From Sphingomonas sp. So64.6b (GTDB lineage Bacteria; Pseudomonadota; Alphaproteobacteria; Sphingomonadales; Sphingomonadaceae), in assembly GCF_014171475.1 (NCBI RefSeq), contig NZ_CP048817.1, positions 3,286,001 to 3,350,000 on the forward strand: a stretch of DNA of 64,000 bases, in the 5' to 3' direction. Within the stretch, counting starts at the first letter, position 1, and each line of letters opens with the position of its first letter. The position numbers were made by a program, and so were the translations under genes. Positions 46,440-56,369 of the stretch are shown piece by piece. The notes under the pieces were generated by a model. It saw nothing but the letters and a program-made list of their open reading frames with translations, was not told where the DNA came from and ran no database searches.

Positions 46440-47171
46440 TCACTGACTGATGCGCTTGACCACCTTTCCCTGGGGATCGAGGAACTCGATGCTCGGCATG
46501 CCATCGGCGCCGACCTTGAGTAGCAGCCGTGTCTTGCCGCTTTTATCGGCGAGCCGGACGATCGCGTCGTCAATCGCCTTGCCGGCAAAGACACGCTCCG
46601 CGCCGCCGCCGCCATTGGCATTGGCGAAAGCCTGCATTTCGCCGCGGATCTTCTGTTTCTCCGCGTCGCTCGGCGCGCGCGCGGCGCGATCGCTCATCTC
46701 CATCAACGGCTTGATCGAATAATCCGGCCGGTCCCAGACGCGCAGGCCGGCGGTGCGCCGGCCGTTCGCTTCGGTATATTGGATGCCGACGGTCTGGTCC
46801 TGCTTGTACTGATCGAGCGTCAGGCTGCCGCTCGCCGAATACTGATCGCCGGCGCGGTTGCTGCCGTAAGTCAGCCCGCCGACCTCATCGCCCTCATCGT
46901 TGAAGAACAGCATCCCGCCGCCAGTTCGGGCGTGATGCTTATATTCCTTGCCCTCCATGAACAGCCCGGGAAAGCGCTCGCTATTGGAAAGCACGAGACG
47001 GTATTTGCCGTTCGGTTCGACGATGTTGAGCCGCTTCACGCTGACTTCGTCGAACACCGCCTTTTGAGGACCGGCGCCCGCCACGACCCATGCCGCGGGC
47101 AGCGCCGCCCCGGCCAGGAACCCGGCACCCACCAGCGCGATGCGCATCCGCGATCGTGTCATGACGCTCAT
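46440..47171 (-). CDS. Exported protein of unknown family (copy 2)
   Basis: I do not recognise this 243-residue protein. It has a signal peptide or anchor (about 1-30), and its core motifs FDEVSVKRLNIVEPNGKYRL, VLSNSERFPGLF, LDQYKQDQT and LLKVGADGMPSIEFLDPQG repeat those of the protein encoded at 20080. A second ATG three codons in is also possible. It lies one base after the esterase-like gene (47173), so the two are co-transcribed. Both copies sit beside exported hydrolases. Confidence 0.83.
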   Translation of the reverse strand: MSVMTRSRMRIALVGAGFLAGAALPAAWVVAGAGPQKAVFDEVSVKRLNIVEPNGKYRLVLSNSERFPGLFMEGKEYKHHARTGGGMLFFNDEGDEVGGLTYGSNRAGDQYSASGSLTLDQYKQDQTVGIQYTEANGRRTAGLRVWDRPDYSIKPLMEMSDRAARAPSDAEKQKIRGEMQAFANANGGGGAERVFAGKAIDDAIVRLADKSGKTRLLLKVGADGMPSIEFLDPQGKVVKRISQ

Positions 47172-47172
47172 C

Positions 47173-48864
47173 TCAATAGTTCCAGTCTGTCAGCGGCGCG
47201 CCGGCGGGCGCGTTCTTGCGCACATGGTCGGCAACTTCGCGCACCACGCCGGCCCAGTCGGTATGATGCCAGTTATGGCCCTTTTTCGGCCGGCCATAGA
47301 GGAAGCGGATCGGATAATCCTTGCCCCCGACTTCACCGATCATGTCCTCGAACTTGTAGACCGCAAGGTTGAGCGAGAAATCGTCCATTTCGCCGGCAAA
47401 GAAATTGAGCTTGCCGCTGAGCTTCGGGCCAAGCGTCGCCCAATTGTCGCGCATATAGCCGGACAGGTCATAGCCTTTCTCGCGCATATATTTGACCACG
47501 TCCTTGTTGATCACGCCGGTCTTCTTGTCGAACAGCAGCACCGGATAACCATCCGCGCCGACCGGGCCGTGCGTCGCCTGCCAGATGTCGAGCTGGTAGA
47601 AGGAGCGCCCCTTTGACCCGAGCGCGCCTTCGAGCGCGGACAGGTCACGCATCGTGAAGAGCGGGAAGCCCTCGCGGCTGCGACGGAAGAGCTTTTCGTT
47701 CACGGTCCACTCGCTCGAGCGGAGGGTGAACATATTGTCCTCCTTGTAGATATCGGTCTGCTGATAGCGCGTGAAGTCGATCGGATCGGGATTGAACACC
47801 CATGCGCCACCGAACAGGTCGGGATAATGGAGCTGCATCGCCAGCGCTTCCCAGCCGCCGGTCGAGGCGCCCTCGACGATCCGCGCATAGGGCTGATCGA
47901 TCAAGCGGAAGGTCTTCTCCAGATAGGGGATCAATTCCTTGGTGATCGCATCACCCCAGGGGCCGTTATTGGCCGAATTGAGCGCATAGCTTTCGATGAA
48001 ATAGGGTCCCGGCGAGACCAGCGAGACGCCGACCATGCGCGGGAATTTGTCCGATTTCCATTCCTGCGAGAATTGATAGCCGGTCTTCACATTGGCATCG
48101 GCGGCATTGCGTCGCGCGCCTTCGGTATCGCTCTTGGGGTCGTCGTCGAACGTGAACGAGCCGCCGAAATGGCCAAAGGTATAGATGGCCGGATAACGAA
48201 CCTTGGGATTATCCTGGAACCCCTTGGGGATCAGCACTTCGGCACCGATCGTCATCGGCACGCCCCAGAAATCGGACAGGATCTTGCTCTTGATCGTCAC
48301 GCGCTTGATCCACGGCGTGTCGACTTCCTTGTCCATCGGCCCGATCGTTTCGGACAGCGTCAGCGCGACCGGCGCGGTCGCGGCGGGATCAAGCTTGACC
48401 TTGGCGACCTTGCTATAGGGATTGCCCGGATTCATGAATGCGATGACGCGCTGCTGCGTCACCGGCACCCAGATCGTATGGCCGTCGGACCGCTTGGTCT
48501 GGGTATAGGCGATCAGCACCGCCTGGACGCTATAATCGCCAGCGGGCAGCTTGCTCATGTCGAACGGAAACCCGTCCGCCTTGGCATCGACGATCCTGGT
48601 TTCGCCAGGCTTGAGCCCCTCGACATCGACACCGAAGAGCGGCGGGCCGTTCATCGCAATCGCCATCCGTGGTTCGGGCGTATCCTTGCGCGCGGTGATG
48701 ACGATCAGGCGGCCGGTCACCGGCCCCTTGACGGTCGCCGGCAGCGTGACCGCGAAACGTACCTGCGCCGCCGCCGGCAAAGCCGCCACGACCGCGATCA
48801 GCGACGAGATCAGGACAATCACTGCCCTGGATATCTTGGCGAAATACACGCACGTCCCCCTCAT
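47173..48864 (-). CDS. Exported alpha/beta hydrolase, esterase-like
   Basis: A 563-residue protein with a signal peptide (about 1-40, ending LPAAAQ). The N-terminal about 200 residues are a beta-rich domain; the C-terminal part is an esterase-type alpha/beta hydrolase with Ser334 in the elbow GASTGGW and a histidine in KKGHNWHHTDW near the end. Similar proteins are annotated as putative esterases (Fes/IroE/EstA group), but the long N-terminal domain makes this one unlike siderophore esterases. The start at 48864 follows GAGG by seven bases. Its place between the sigma factor and an Lrp regulator suggests a part in the peptide locus. Confidence 0.82.
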   Translation of the reverse strand: MRGTCVYFAKISRAVIVLISSLIAVVAALPAAAQVRFAVTLPATVKGPVTGRLIVITARKDTPEPRMAIAMNGPPLFGVDVEGLKPGETRIVDAKADGFPFDMSKLPAGDYSVQAVLIAYTQTKRSDGHTIWVPVTQQRVIAFMNPGNPYSKVAKVKLDPAATAPVALTLSETIGPMDKEVDTPWIKRVTIKSKILSDFWGVPMTIGAEVLIPKGFQDNPKVRYPAIYTFGHFGGSFTFDDDPKSDTEGARRNAADANVKTGYQFSQEWKSDKFPRMVGVSLVSPGPYFIESYALNSANNGPWGDAITKELIPYLEKTFRLIDQPYARIVEGASTGGWEALAMQLHYPDLFGGAWVFNPDPIDFTRYQQTDIYKEDNMFTLRSSEWTVNEKLFRRSREGFPLFTMRDLSALEGALGSKGRSFYQLDIWQATHGPVGADGYPVLLFDKKTGVINKDVVKYMREKGYDLSGYMRDNWATLGPKLSGKLNFFAGEMDDFSLNLAVYKFEDMIGEVGGKDYPIRFLYGRPKKGHNWHHTDWAGVVREVADHVRKNAPAGAPLTDWNY

Positions 48865-48953
48865 CACCCGGCCTCGATTCACTCGGGTCTGCAGGTTATG
48901 ATGGACGAGATCGGGATTTCCGCCATTGCAACCGGAACGGATCGTTTTCCGCT

Positions 48954-49421
48954 TTAGTCGAGCGGCAGTTCGGTGGTCGACTTGATCTCCGACAGCGCGA
49001 CCATCGAGTTGATTTCCTGGATCCCGGGCACCTGCGACAATTTGTCGAAGAAGAAGCGTTCATAGGCATCGATGTCGCGCGCGACGATGCGCAGCATGAA
49101 ATCGACCGGCCCCATCAGCACGAAGCAGTCGAGTACTTCGGGAAACTGGCGGATCGCGTCGGAAAATTCGGCAAGGTTGGACCGGCCATGTGCCGATAGC
49201 TTGACCTGCGCGAAGACCTGCGCGTTGAGCCCGACCTTGCGCCGATCGACCAGGCTGACCTGACCGCGGATATAGCCATCCTGCTTCAATCGCTGGATAC
49301 GCCGCCAGCACGGCGCCTGCGACAGGCCGACCGCATCGGCGATGTCGGTGGTCGAGCGCGACGAATCGACCTGGAGCAGCTTGAGGATCTTGCGATCGAA
49401 CGCATCAAGCTCATCCGACAT
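48954..49421 (-). CDS. Lrp/AsnC family transcriptional regulator
   Basis: A 155-residue regulator: helix-turn-helix (TTDIADAVGLSQAPCWRRIQRL) at about 20-43, then a RAM effector domain (about 65-150) that binds amino acids. It is divergent from the amino-acid dehydrogenase gene across 120 bases and probably controls it in response to the amino acid. Confidence 0.92.
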   Translation of the reverse strand: MSDELDAFDRKILKLLQVDSSRSTTDIADAVGLSQAPCWRRIQRLKQDGYIRGQVSLVDRRKVGLNAQVFAQVKLSAHGRSNLAEFSDAIRQFPEVLDCFVLMGPVDFMLRIVARDIDAYERFFFDKLSQVPGIQEINSMVALSEIKSTTELPLD

Positions 49422-49483
49422 AAATTACTCTCCAGATTACAGATCGGAGAATATCTTATTCGTTTTCTCTCTTCGCAGCAACG

Positions 49484-49493
49484 ATTGCGCAAT
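49484..49493. promoter_or_regulatory. 10-bp palindrome in the Lrp-dehydrogenase divergent region
   Basis: ATTGCGCAAT is a perfect palindrome in an AT-rich part of the gap between the divergent Lrp and dehydrogenase genes. It could be an Lrp/AsnC half-operator. The dehydrogenase ribosome binding site GGAGGAA lies at 49530-49536. Confidence 0.35.
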
Positions 49494-49541
49494 TTTTCTC
49501 AGCACATCACCTGTTAGTTTGTCAGCGCTGGAGGAAGCCTG

Positions 49542-50672
49542 ATGACCTATATGACATTCGAGAACGGCGCCGATTTTCAGGAAGAACTGGTCGTCATCGA
49601 CGATCCGGCCGCTGGATTGAGCGGCGTCATCGCGATCCATTCCACCACGCTCGGGCCGGCCGCGGGCGGTTGTCGGCTATGGCATTATGACGGCACCGCC
49701 GATCTCGCGCGCGATGCGGTCCGCCTGGCGCGCGGCATGAGCTACAAGAATGCGCTGGCCGGGCTGCCGCTCGGCGGCGGCAAGGCGGTGCTGCGTCGCC
49801 CGCCGGGCGAGTTCGACCGCACCGCGCTATTCCATGCGTTCGGCGAGGCGGTGGCGCGGCTGAACGGCCGCTATGTGACCGCCGAGGATGTCGGCACATC
49901 GGTTGCCGACATGAAACTGGTGCGCGAACGCACGCGGCATGTCGCCGGACTCGATGCGCTGCCCGGCCGGGCCGGGGGCGATCCCTCATCCTGGACCGCG
50001 CTCGGCGTGTTCGAGGCGATGCAGGCGGCGGCCGGCAGGCGCTTCGGCCGCAGCCTGCACGGCATGACCGTGGCGGTGCAGGGCGTCGGCAATGTCGGCG
50101 CGGGACTGTGCCGGCTGCTTCATGCCGAAGGCGCGCGGCTGATCGTCGCTGACACCGATGCGCGGCGCGTGGCACGACTGGTCGAGGAACTCGGCGCCGA
50201 GAGCTGCGGCGTCGACGAGATCGCCGCCGTGCCCGCCCAGATCTTTGCGCCGTGCGCGCTGGGCGGCGTGCTCAACGACCGGACGATCCCGCTGCTTCAG
50301 GCCAAGCTGATCTGCGGCGCCGCCAACAACCAGTTGGCGACCGACGAGGACGGCGCGGCGCTGATGCGGCGCGGCATCACCTATGCGCCCGATTATGTCG
50401 TCAATGCCGGCGGCATCATCAACGTGTCGGCCGAATATCTGGGCGAGACCAGCCAGCAGGTTCGCGCCCGTGTCGGGCTGATCGCCGCGCGCCTGATCTC
50501 GATCCTGCGCGAAGCGGAAGATAGCGGATCGCCGACCAACCGGGTCGCCGACGCGCTGGCCGCGCGGATCATTGCCGATGCCATGCCCGGTGCCGGTGCG
50601 GGTGCCGCCGCGACGCGAGTTGTCGCGCCGCCGGTTCGTCCGCCGCTGGTCTTTGCGCCGGCCACCGGATGA
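49542..50672 (+). CDS. Glu/Leu/Phe/Val dehydrogenase family (leucine dehydrogenase-like)
   Basis: A 376-residue NAD-dependent amino-acid dehydrogenase. It has the substrate lysine Lys69 in GMSYKNALAG and catalytic Lys81 in PLGGGKAVL, TAEDVGTSVADM, and the dinucleotide fold VAVQGVGNVGAGLC. The pattern is that of leucine/valine/phenylalanine dehydrogenases that remove the amino group to give a 2-oxoacid. The strong ribosome binding site GGAGGAA is five bases before the ATG. Controlled probably by the divergent Lrp regulator. Confidence 0.9.
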   Translation: MTYMTFENGADFQEELVVIDDPAAGLSGVIAIHSTTLGPAAGGCRLWHYDGTADLARDAVRLARGMSYKNALAGLPLGGGKAVLRRPPGEFDRTALFHAFGEAVARLNGRYVTAEDVGTSVADMKLVRERTRHVAGLDALPGRAGGDPSSWTALGVFEAMQAAAGRRFGRSLHGMTVAVQGVGNVGAGLCRLLHAEGARLIVADTDARRVARLVEELGAESCGVDEIAAVPAQIFAPCALGGVLNDRTIPLLQAKLICGAANNQLATDEDGAALMRRGITYAPDYVVNAGGIINVSAEYLGETSQQVRARVGLIAARLISILREAEDSGSPTNRVADALAARIIADAMPGAGAGAAATRVVAPPVRPPLVFAPATG

Positions 50673-50810
50673 CGGCGGCCGCGTGCCCGCCCCGTATTCG
50701 GCCAAAAGCATAGCGAATAAGCCGATAAGCGCGCCGCCATGTGCGATATCCAGGTTGCGGCGGCCGCCGCGCCTGTCACTATCCGCAATCTTTTCGCCTG
50801 GGGGTAAAAA

Positions 50811-52421
50811 ATGAGACGCACTCTCGCCGTCGTCGCGGCCGCATTGCTGATCGGTGCCGCGCCGGCACCGGAGTTCGATATCGTGATCCGGCATGGCCGC
50901 GTGCTCGACGGGGCGGGCAATCCATGGGTCGCGGCCGATATCGCGATCAAGGATGGACGCATCGTCACGATCGGGCAGGTCGACGGCGCCGGCCGGCAGG
51001 AGATCGATGCGACGGGTCGTTATGTCGCGCCGGGCCTGATCGACATGATGGATCAGTCGGGCGAAGTGCTGCTGAAAAGCGGCGGCGCGGAGAACAAGCT
51101 GCGCATGGGCGTCACCACGCTGATTGCCGGCGAAGGCGGTACGCCGGTCGAGGCAGCGAAAATCCCGGACTATTTCGCTCAGCTTGAACGGCAGGGCATC
51201 GCGGTCAATTTCGGCACCTATTACAGTGCGGCGCAAGCCCGGGTGAAAGTGATGGGCGATGGCGACGGCCGCCCGACACCGGCGCAACTGGCCGCGATGC
51301 GCACCGAGGTGGAGACGGCGATGCGCGCCGGCGTATTCGGCATCGCCACCGCGCTGATCTACCCGCCCGACAGCTTTCAGTCGACCGAGGACCTGATCGC
51401 CCTCGCCAAGGTCGCCGGCGCTTGTGGCGGTTTCTATGTCAGCCATATGCGCGACGAGAGCGCCAAGCTGCTGCCGGCGATCGACGAGGCGATCCGCATC
51501 GGCGAGGAGAGCGGCGCCAAGGTCGAGATATTCCACCTCAAGGCCGCCTATATGCCACTGCGCGGCAAGCTGATGCCACAGGCGGTCGCGAAGATTTCCG
51601 CCGCGCGCGATCGCGGGGTCGATATCGCCGCGGATCTCTATCCCTATAATGCCGGCGGCACCGGGATCGACATCACCGTCCCAACCTGGGTCTTTGCCGA
51701 CGGGCAGAAGAAGGGCTGGGAGCGGCTGCGCGACCCGGCGATCCGCGCCCGGCTGAAGAAGGAAGTCGCCGCCGGGTCACAACCCGGATGGTCGAACCTG
51801 GTGCAAGCCTCGGGCGGCTGGGATCATGTCACGCTCGCCAATGCATTCGACCCGAAATATGACGACTATCGCGGCAAGAGCTTCGCGGTGATCGGCAAGG
51901 CGCTCGGTCGCGATCCGGCGGATGTCGCCTGGGACATCGCCGGCAACGCACTGCCCAACCGGGCGATGGCGCTTTATTTCATGATGGACGAACGCGACAT
52001 CGACCTCGCCATCAAACAACCCTGGACGAGCATCGGCACCGATGCCGGCGCTTCCGCCAAGTTCGGCGAAGTGGATGCGCTCGGCCTGCCGCACCCCCGC
52101 GCCTATGGCACCTTCCCGCGAGTCCTCGCTTCCTATGCGCGCGACCGCGGCGTGCTGACGCTGCCCGATGCGGTGCGCAAGATGACCTCATGGCCGGCGG
52201 CCCGCATGGGCCTGGCCGATCGCGGTGTACTGCGCGAAGGGCTGCGTGCCGATGTGATGATCTTCGATTATGCCAAGGTGAAGGACATGGCCGACTGGGC
52301 GCATCCCGTCGCGGCGCCCGTCGGGATCGACGATGTCATCGTCAACGGCGTGCTGGCGATCCATGGCGGCCGGGCGACCGGCGCGCGGTCGGGCAAGGTG
52401 CTGCGCCACCGCTGCGAGTAA
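50811..52421 (+). CDS. D-aminoacylase-like amidohydrolase, exported, lacking the HxH motif
   Basis: A 536-residue protein with a signal peptide (about 1-19). It follows the N-acyl-D-amino-acid deacylase/D-aminoacylase scaffold, with FYVSHMRDES, EIFHLKA and a C-terminal IGTDAGASAKFGEVDALG segment. The first HxH ligands (normally PGFIDSHTH) are Met80 and Gln82 in PGLIDMMDQSG, and the cysteine segment GNCG reads GEGG. As the two later histidines and the aspartate remain, a single-metal site is possible. Start by GGGGGT eight bases upstream. Removal of an acyl group from D-amino acids is the expected role, if it is active. Confidence 0.85.
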   Translation: MRRTLAVVAAALLIGAAPAPEFDIVIRHGRVLDGAGNPWVAADIAIKDGRIVTIGQVDGAGRQEIDATGRYVAPGLIDMMDQSGEVLLKSGGAENKLRMGVTTLIAGEGGTPVEAAKIPDYFAQLERQGIAVNFGTYYSAAQARVKVMGDGDGRPTPAQLAAMRTEVETAMRAGVFGIATALIYPPDSFQSTEDLIALAKVAGACGGFYVSHMRDESAKLLPAIDEAIRIGEESGAKVEIFHLKAAYMPLRGKLMPQAVAKISAARDRGVDIAADLYPYNAGGTGIDITVPTWVFADGQKKGWERLRDPAIRARLKKEVAAGSQPGWSNLVQASGGWDHVTLANAFDPKYDDYRGKSFAVIGKALGRDPADVAWDIAGNALPNRAMALYFMMDERDIDLAIKQPWTSIGTDAGASAKFGEVDALGLPHPRAYGTFPRVLASYARDRGVLTLPDAVRKMTSWPAARMGLADRGVLREGLRADVMIFDYAKVKDMADWAHPVAAPVGIDDVIVNGVLAIHGGRATGARSGKVLRHRCE

Positions 52422-52446
52422 GTAGCGCGGACGAGCCGCGGGGCGA

Positions 52447-53631
<1,185 letters not shown>

Positions 53632-54102
53632 CTAGATGGGCAGGGCCGTGGTGTATTTCGTCATCGACAAGGCGAAATGAGACGACCCGCCGGCGACCGA
53701 GGGATGAGCGAGCAAGGTCTGCATCAGGAAATGATTATAGTCGGCAACATCGGCGACGACGATGCGTAGCAGATAATCCCAGTCCCCCGACATCGAGAAA
53801 CACTCGATCACCTCCGGCCGGCCGTCGACGAAGCGTTCGAAACTCTCCCGCGCCTCGATCGCGTGGCTCAGCATCCGGATATTGCACAGCACGTTGACGC
53901 CGCGCCCGACCATGACGGGATCGACCAGCCGGACGGTGCGGGTAAGCACGCCGGCCGTCTCCAATGCCTTGACCCGGCGCCAGCACGAGGCGCTCGACGC
54001 CCCGACCCGCTCGGCGAGATCGGCATGGCTGAGCGTGGCATCCTCCTGCAACAACGCAACGATGCGACGGTCGATCGAATCCAATTCGCGATTTTGTTTC
54101 AT
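53632..54102 (-). CDS. Lrp/AsnC family transcriptional regulator, likely controls phenylalanine catabolism
   Basis: A 156-residue regulator with helix-turn-helix (LSHADLAERVGASSASCWRRVKAL) at about 22-45 and a RAM domain (about 70-150). The ATG at 54102 starts the conserved part. It is divergent from the phenylalanine hydroxylase gene across 95 bases that hold a perfect inverted repeat, so it is probably the phenylalanine-responsive regulator of that operon. Confidence 0.9.
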   Translation of the reverse strand: MKQNRELDSIDRRIVALLQEDATLSHADLAERVGASSASCWRRVKALETAGVLTRTVRLVDPVMVGRGVNVLCNIRMLSHAIEARESFERFVDGRPEVIECFSMSGDWDYLLRIVVADVADYNHFLMQTLLAHPSVAGGSSHFALSMTKYTTALPI

Positions 54103-54116
54103 GATGGTCCGGATTT

Positions 54117-54149
54117 GCGAATATTCATTTCTTATAACGTCATATTCGC
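54117..54149. promoter_or_regulatory. Inverted repeat, candidate operator of the Lrp-phhA region
   Basis: GCGAATAT (54117-54124) and ATATTCGC (54142-54149) are perfect 8-bp inverted copies, 17 bases apart. They lie in the middle of the gap between the Lrp regulator and the hydroxylase gene, where both promoters must be, and the inner bases are AT-rich as is usual for Lrp/AsnC sites. Confidence 0.6.
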
Positions 54150-54197
54150 GGTGATAAAGACAAGCAATCGCCGCGGGTCGGTGCGATCCTGCATCAC

Positions 54198-55061
54198 ATG
54201 AGCGATGCAAACCTGACTCGCCCCAAAGGGGCCGCCGACGACTGGACCATCCCACAGGGCTGGGATGCCTATACGCCCGAGGAGCACGCGACCTGGGACA
54301 TATTGTTCGCCCGACAGGCGGACATGCTGCCGGGGCGCGTCACGCCCGAATTCATCGAAGGTCTGGACGTATTGCGCCTTTCAAAACCGGGCATTCCCGA
54401 TTTCGAGGAATTGTCCGAGCGGCTGATCAAGGCGACCGGCTGGCAAGTCGTCGCGGTGCCGGGTCTGGTGCCCGATGAAGTGTTTTTCGATCACCTCGCC
54501 AACCGCCGCTTCGTCGCCGGCAACTTCATCCGCAAGCCGGACCAGCTCGACTATCTTCAGGAACCGGATGTGTTTCACGATGTGTTCGGGCATGTGCCGC
54601 TGCTCGCCCATCCGGTGTTCGCCGATTATATGCAGGCCTATGGCAAGGGCGGGCAGCGCGCGGCAGCATTGGGCGCGATCGAGCGGCTCGCGCGGCTCTA
54701 CTGGTACACGGTCGAATTCGGCCTGGTTCGCTCGGGCAACGGCCTCAAACTCTATGGTGCGGGGATCGTATCGTCCTACACGGAGTCGGTCTTCGCGCTT
54801 GACGATCCGTCGCCCAACCGCATCGGCTTCGACTTGAAGCGGCTGATGCGCACCAAATATCGTATCGACGATTTCCAGCAGAATTATTTCGTCATCGACA
54901 GCTTCGAGGACTTGCTCGAACAGACGCTGAACACCGATTTCGCGCCGCTTTATGCCGAACTGGAGGGGCAGCCCGACATCGAGATCGAGGCGATCCTGCC
55001 GGCCGACAAGATCTACACCCGCGGCACGCAAAGCTATGCCCGCGCAAGGGAAGCGGCATGA
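54198..55061 (+). CDS. phhA: Phenylalanine 4-monooxygenase
   Basis: A 287-residue bacterial phenylalanine hydroxylase without the regulatory domain of the animal enzyme. It converts phenylalanine to tyrosine with tetrahydropterin and iron. The iron ligands are His127 and His132 in FHDVFGH and Glu173 in TVEFG. Its stop overlaps the aminotransferase start by four bases. A pterin-recycling dehydratase gene (phhB), often next to it, is not in the window. Confidence 0.95.
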   Translation: MSDANLTRPKGAADDWTIPQGWDAYTPEEHATWDILFARQADMLPGRVTPEFIEGLDVLRLSKPGIPDFEELSERLIKATGWQVVAVPGLVPDEVFFDHLANRRFVAGNFIRKPDQLDYLQEPDVFHDVFGHVPLLAHPVFADYMQAYGKGGQRAAALGAIERLARLYWYTVEFGLVRSGNGLKLYGAGIVSSYTESVFALDDPSPNRIGFDLKRLMRTKYRIDDFQQNYFVIDSFEDLLEQTLNTDFAPLYAELEGQPDIEIEAILPADKIYTRGTQSYARAREAA

Positions 55062-56269
55062 CCGTCACGCTCGACCATCTCGCCGCGACCGCGCTGTTCG
55101 GCTCGCTGCAGCGTCAGCCACCCGACGCGCTGCTCGCCGTGATCGGCATGCACCGCGCCGACCCGCGCCCCGACAAGATCGATGTCGGCGTCGGTGTCTA
55201 TCGCGACGCCAGCGGCAAGACCCCGGTCATGCGCGCGGTCAAGGAGGCGGAAAGGCGGCTGCTCTCCACTCAGGACAGCAAGAGCTATCTGGGTGCCGAA
55301 GGCGACCAGCGTTTCACCGATCAACTCGCCGTTGTCGCGCTGGGCGAACGCCTTGCGGCCGACCCGCGCATCGACGGCATCCAGACACCGGGCGGCACCG
55401 GCGCACTGCGGCTGGCGGCGGAACTGATCGCGCGAACCGAACGTGCACCGACGATCTGGATCGGCACACCGACATGGCCGAATCACGCGCCGATCTTTCG
55501 CGCGGCGGGACTCGCCGTGCGGTCCCAGGCCTATTTCGATGCCGCACGATCCGACCTGGATTTCGACGCATTCATCGCTGGTCTCGATCAGGCGGTGGCG
55601 GGCGATGTGGTGCTGCTCCATGGTTGCTGTCACAACCCGACTGGCACGGCATTCTCCACCGCGCAGTGGCAGGAACTGGCGGCGCTCACCGCATCGCGCG
55701 GCTTGGTGCCACTGATCGACCTCGCCTATCAGGGCCTGGGCAAAGGACTGGAGGAGGATGCCGCGGGCATGCGCATCATGCTCGACGCCGCGCCCGAAGC
55801 GCTGGTCGCTTATAGTTGCGACAAGAATTTCGCGCTCTACCGCGAGCGGGTCGGCGCGCTTTGGGTGCAGGCGTCGTCGCCCGCCGCGGTCGTGCCGGTG
55901 CGCGAGACCATGCTGGTGCTGGCGCGCAGCCTGTGGTCGATGCCGCCCGATCATGGCGCGGCGGCGGTGCGGCTGATCCTCGAGGACAACGCTCTCACCG
56001 CCGATTGGCGCGCCGAGCTGGTCGATATGTGCGCGCGGATCAATACGTTGCGCGCCCGGTTGGGCGATGCCCACCCGGTCCTTGCGCCGATCGCGCGCCA
56101 GCAAGGGTTGTTCGCATTGCTCCCGATCGACCGCGTCGCGGTGGCCGCGCTGCGCGAACGGCACGGCATCTACATGCCCGATTCCGGCCGCATCAACATC
56201 GCCGGGCTGCGCGAGGAAACGGTCGCGCCGTTCGTCGCGGCGCTTGCGCCCTATCTTGCCTGCGGCTGA
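55058..56269 (+). CDS. tyrB: Aromatic/aspartate aminotransferase
   Basis: A 403-residue class I aminotransferase. The PLP lysine is Lys256 in CDKNFALYRERVG, and the NPTG cofactor segment CHNPTG lies near residue 191. Downstream of the hydroxylase it would turn tyrosine or phenylalanine into the 2-oxoacid. Aspartate cannot be excluded as a substrate. Second gene of the operon, ends before the LysR regulator. Confidence 0.92.
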   Translation: MTVTLDHLAATALFGSLQRQPPDALLAVIGMHRADPRPDKIDVGVGVYRDASGKTPVMRAVKEAERRLLSTQDSKSYLGAEGDQRFTDQLAVVALGERLAADPRIDGIQTPGGTGALRLAAELIARTERAPTIWIGTPTWPNHAPIFRAAGLAVRSQAYFDAARSDLDFDAFIAGLDQAVAGDVVLLHGCCHNPTGTAFSTAQWQELAALTASRGLVPLIDLAYQGLGKGLEEDAAGMRIMLDAAPEALVAYSCDKNFALYRERVGALWVQASSPAAVVPVRETMLVLARSLWSMPPDHGAAAVRLILEDNALTADWRAELVDMCARINTLRARLGDAHPVLAPIARQQGLFALLPIDRVAVAALRERHGIYMPDSGRINIAGLREETVAPFVAALAPYLACG

Positions 56270-56324
56270 AATTCGGGTTCGGGTTGAGGCACGTCGTGCG
56301 GCCTATGGCTCCACATGGCGGTGT

Positions 56325-56341
56325 GATAGAGCGGGCCTATA
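56325..56341. promoter_or_regulatory. LysR-type operator upstream of the fds regulator gene (copy 1)
   Basis: GATAG-AGCGGGC-CTATA, a GATAG-N7-CTAT site with T-N11-A inside it. It lies 28 bases upstream of the LysR gene start. A second site of the same design and the same spacing is in front of the formate dehydrogenase genes (57274-57290), which makes both strong candidates for sites bound by this regulator. Confidence 0.55.
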
Positions 56342-56369
56342 AGGTCTCACAAAGTTCGAGGTATCCGCC

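Noticed and set aside
52426..52440. Terminator between the D-aminoacylase-like and MreB-like genes
   Set aside because: CGCGG-ACGAG-CCGCG is only a 5-bp stem with no T tract, as often found by chance in GC-rich DNA.
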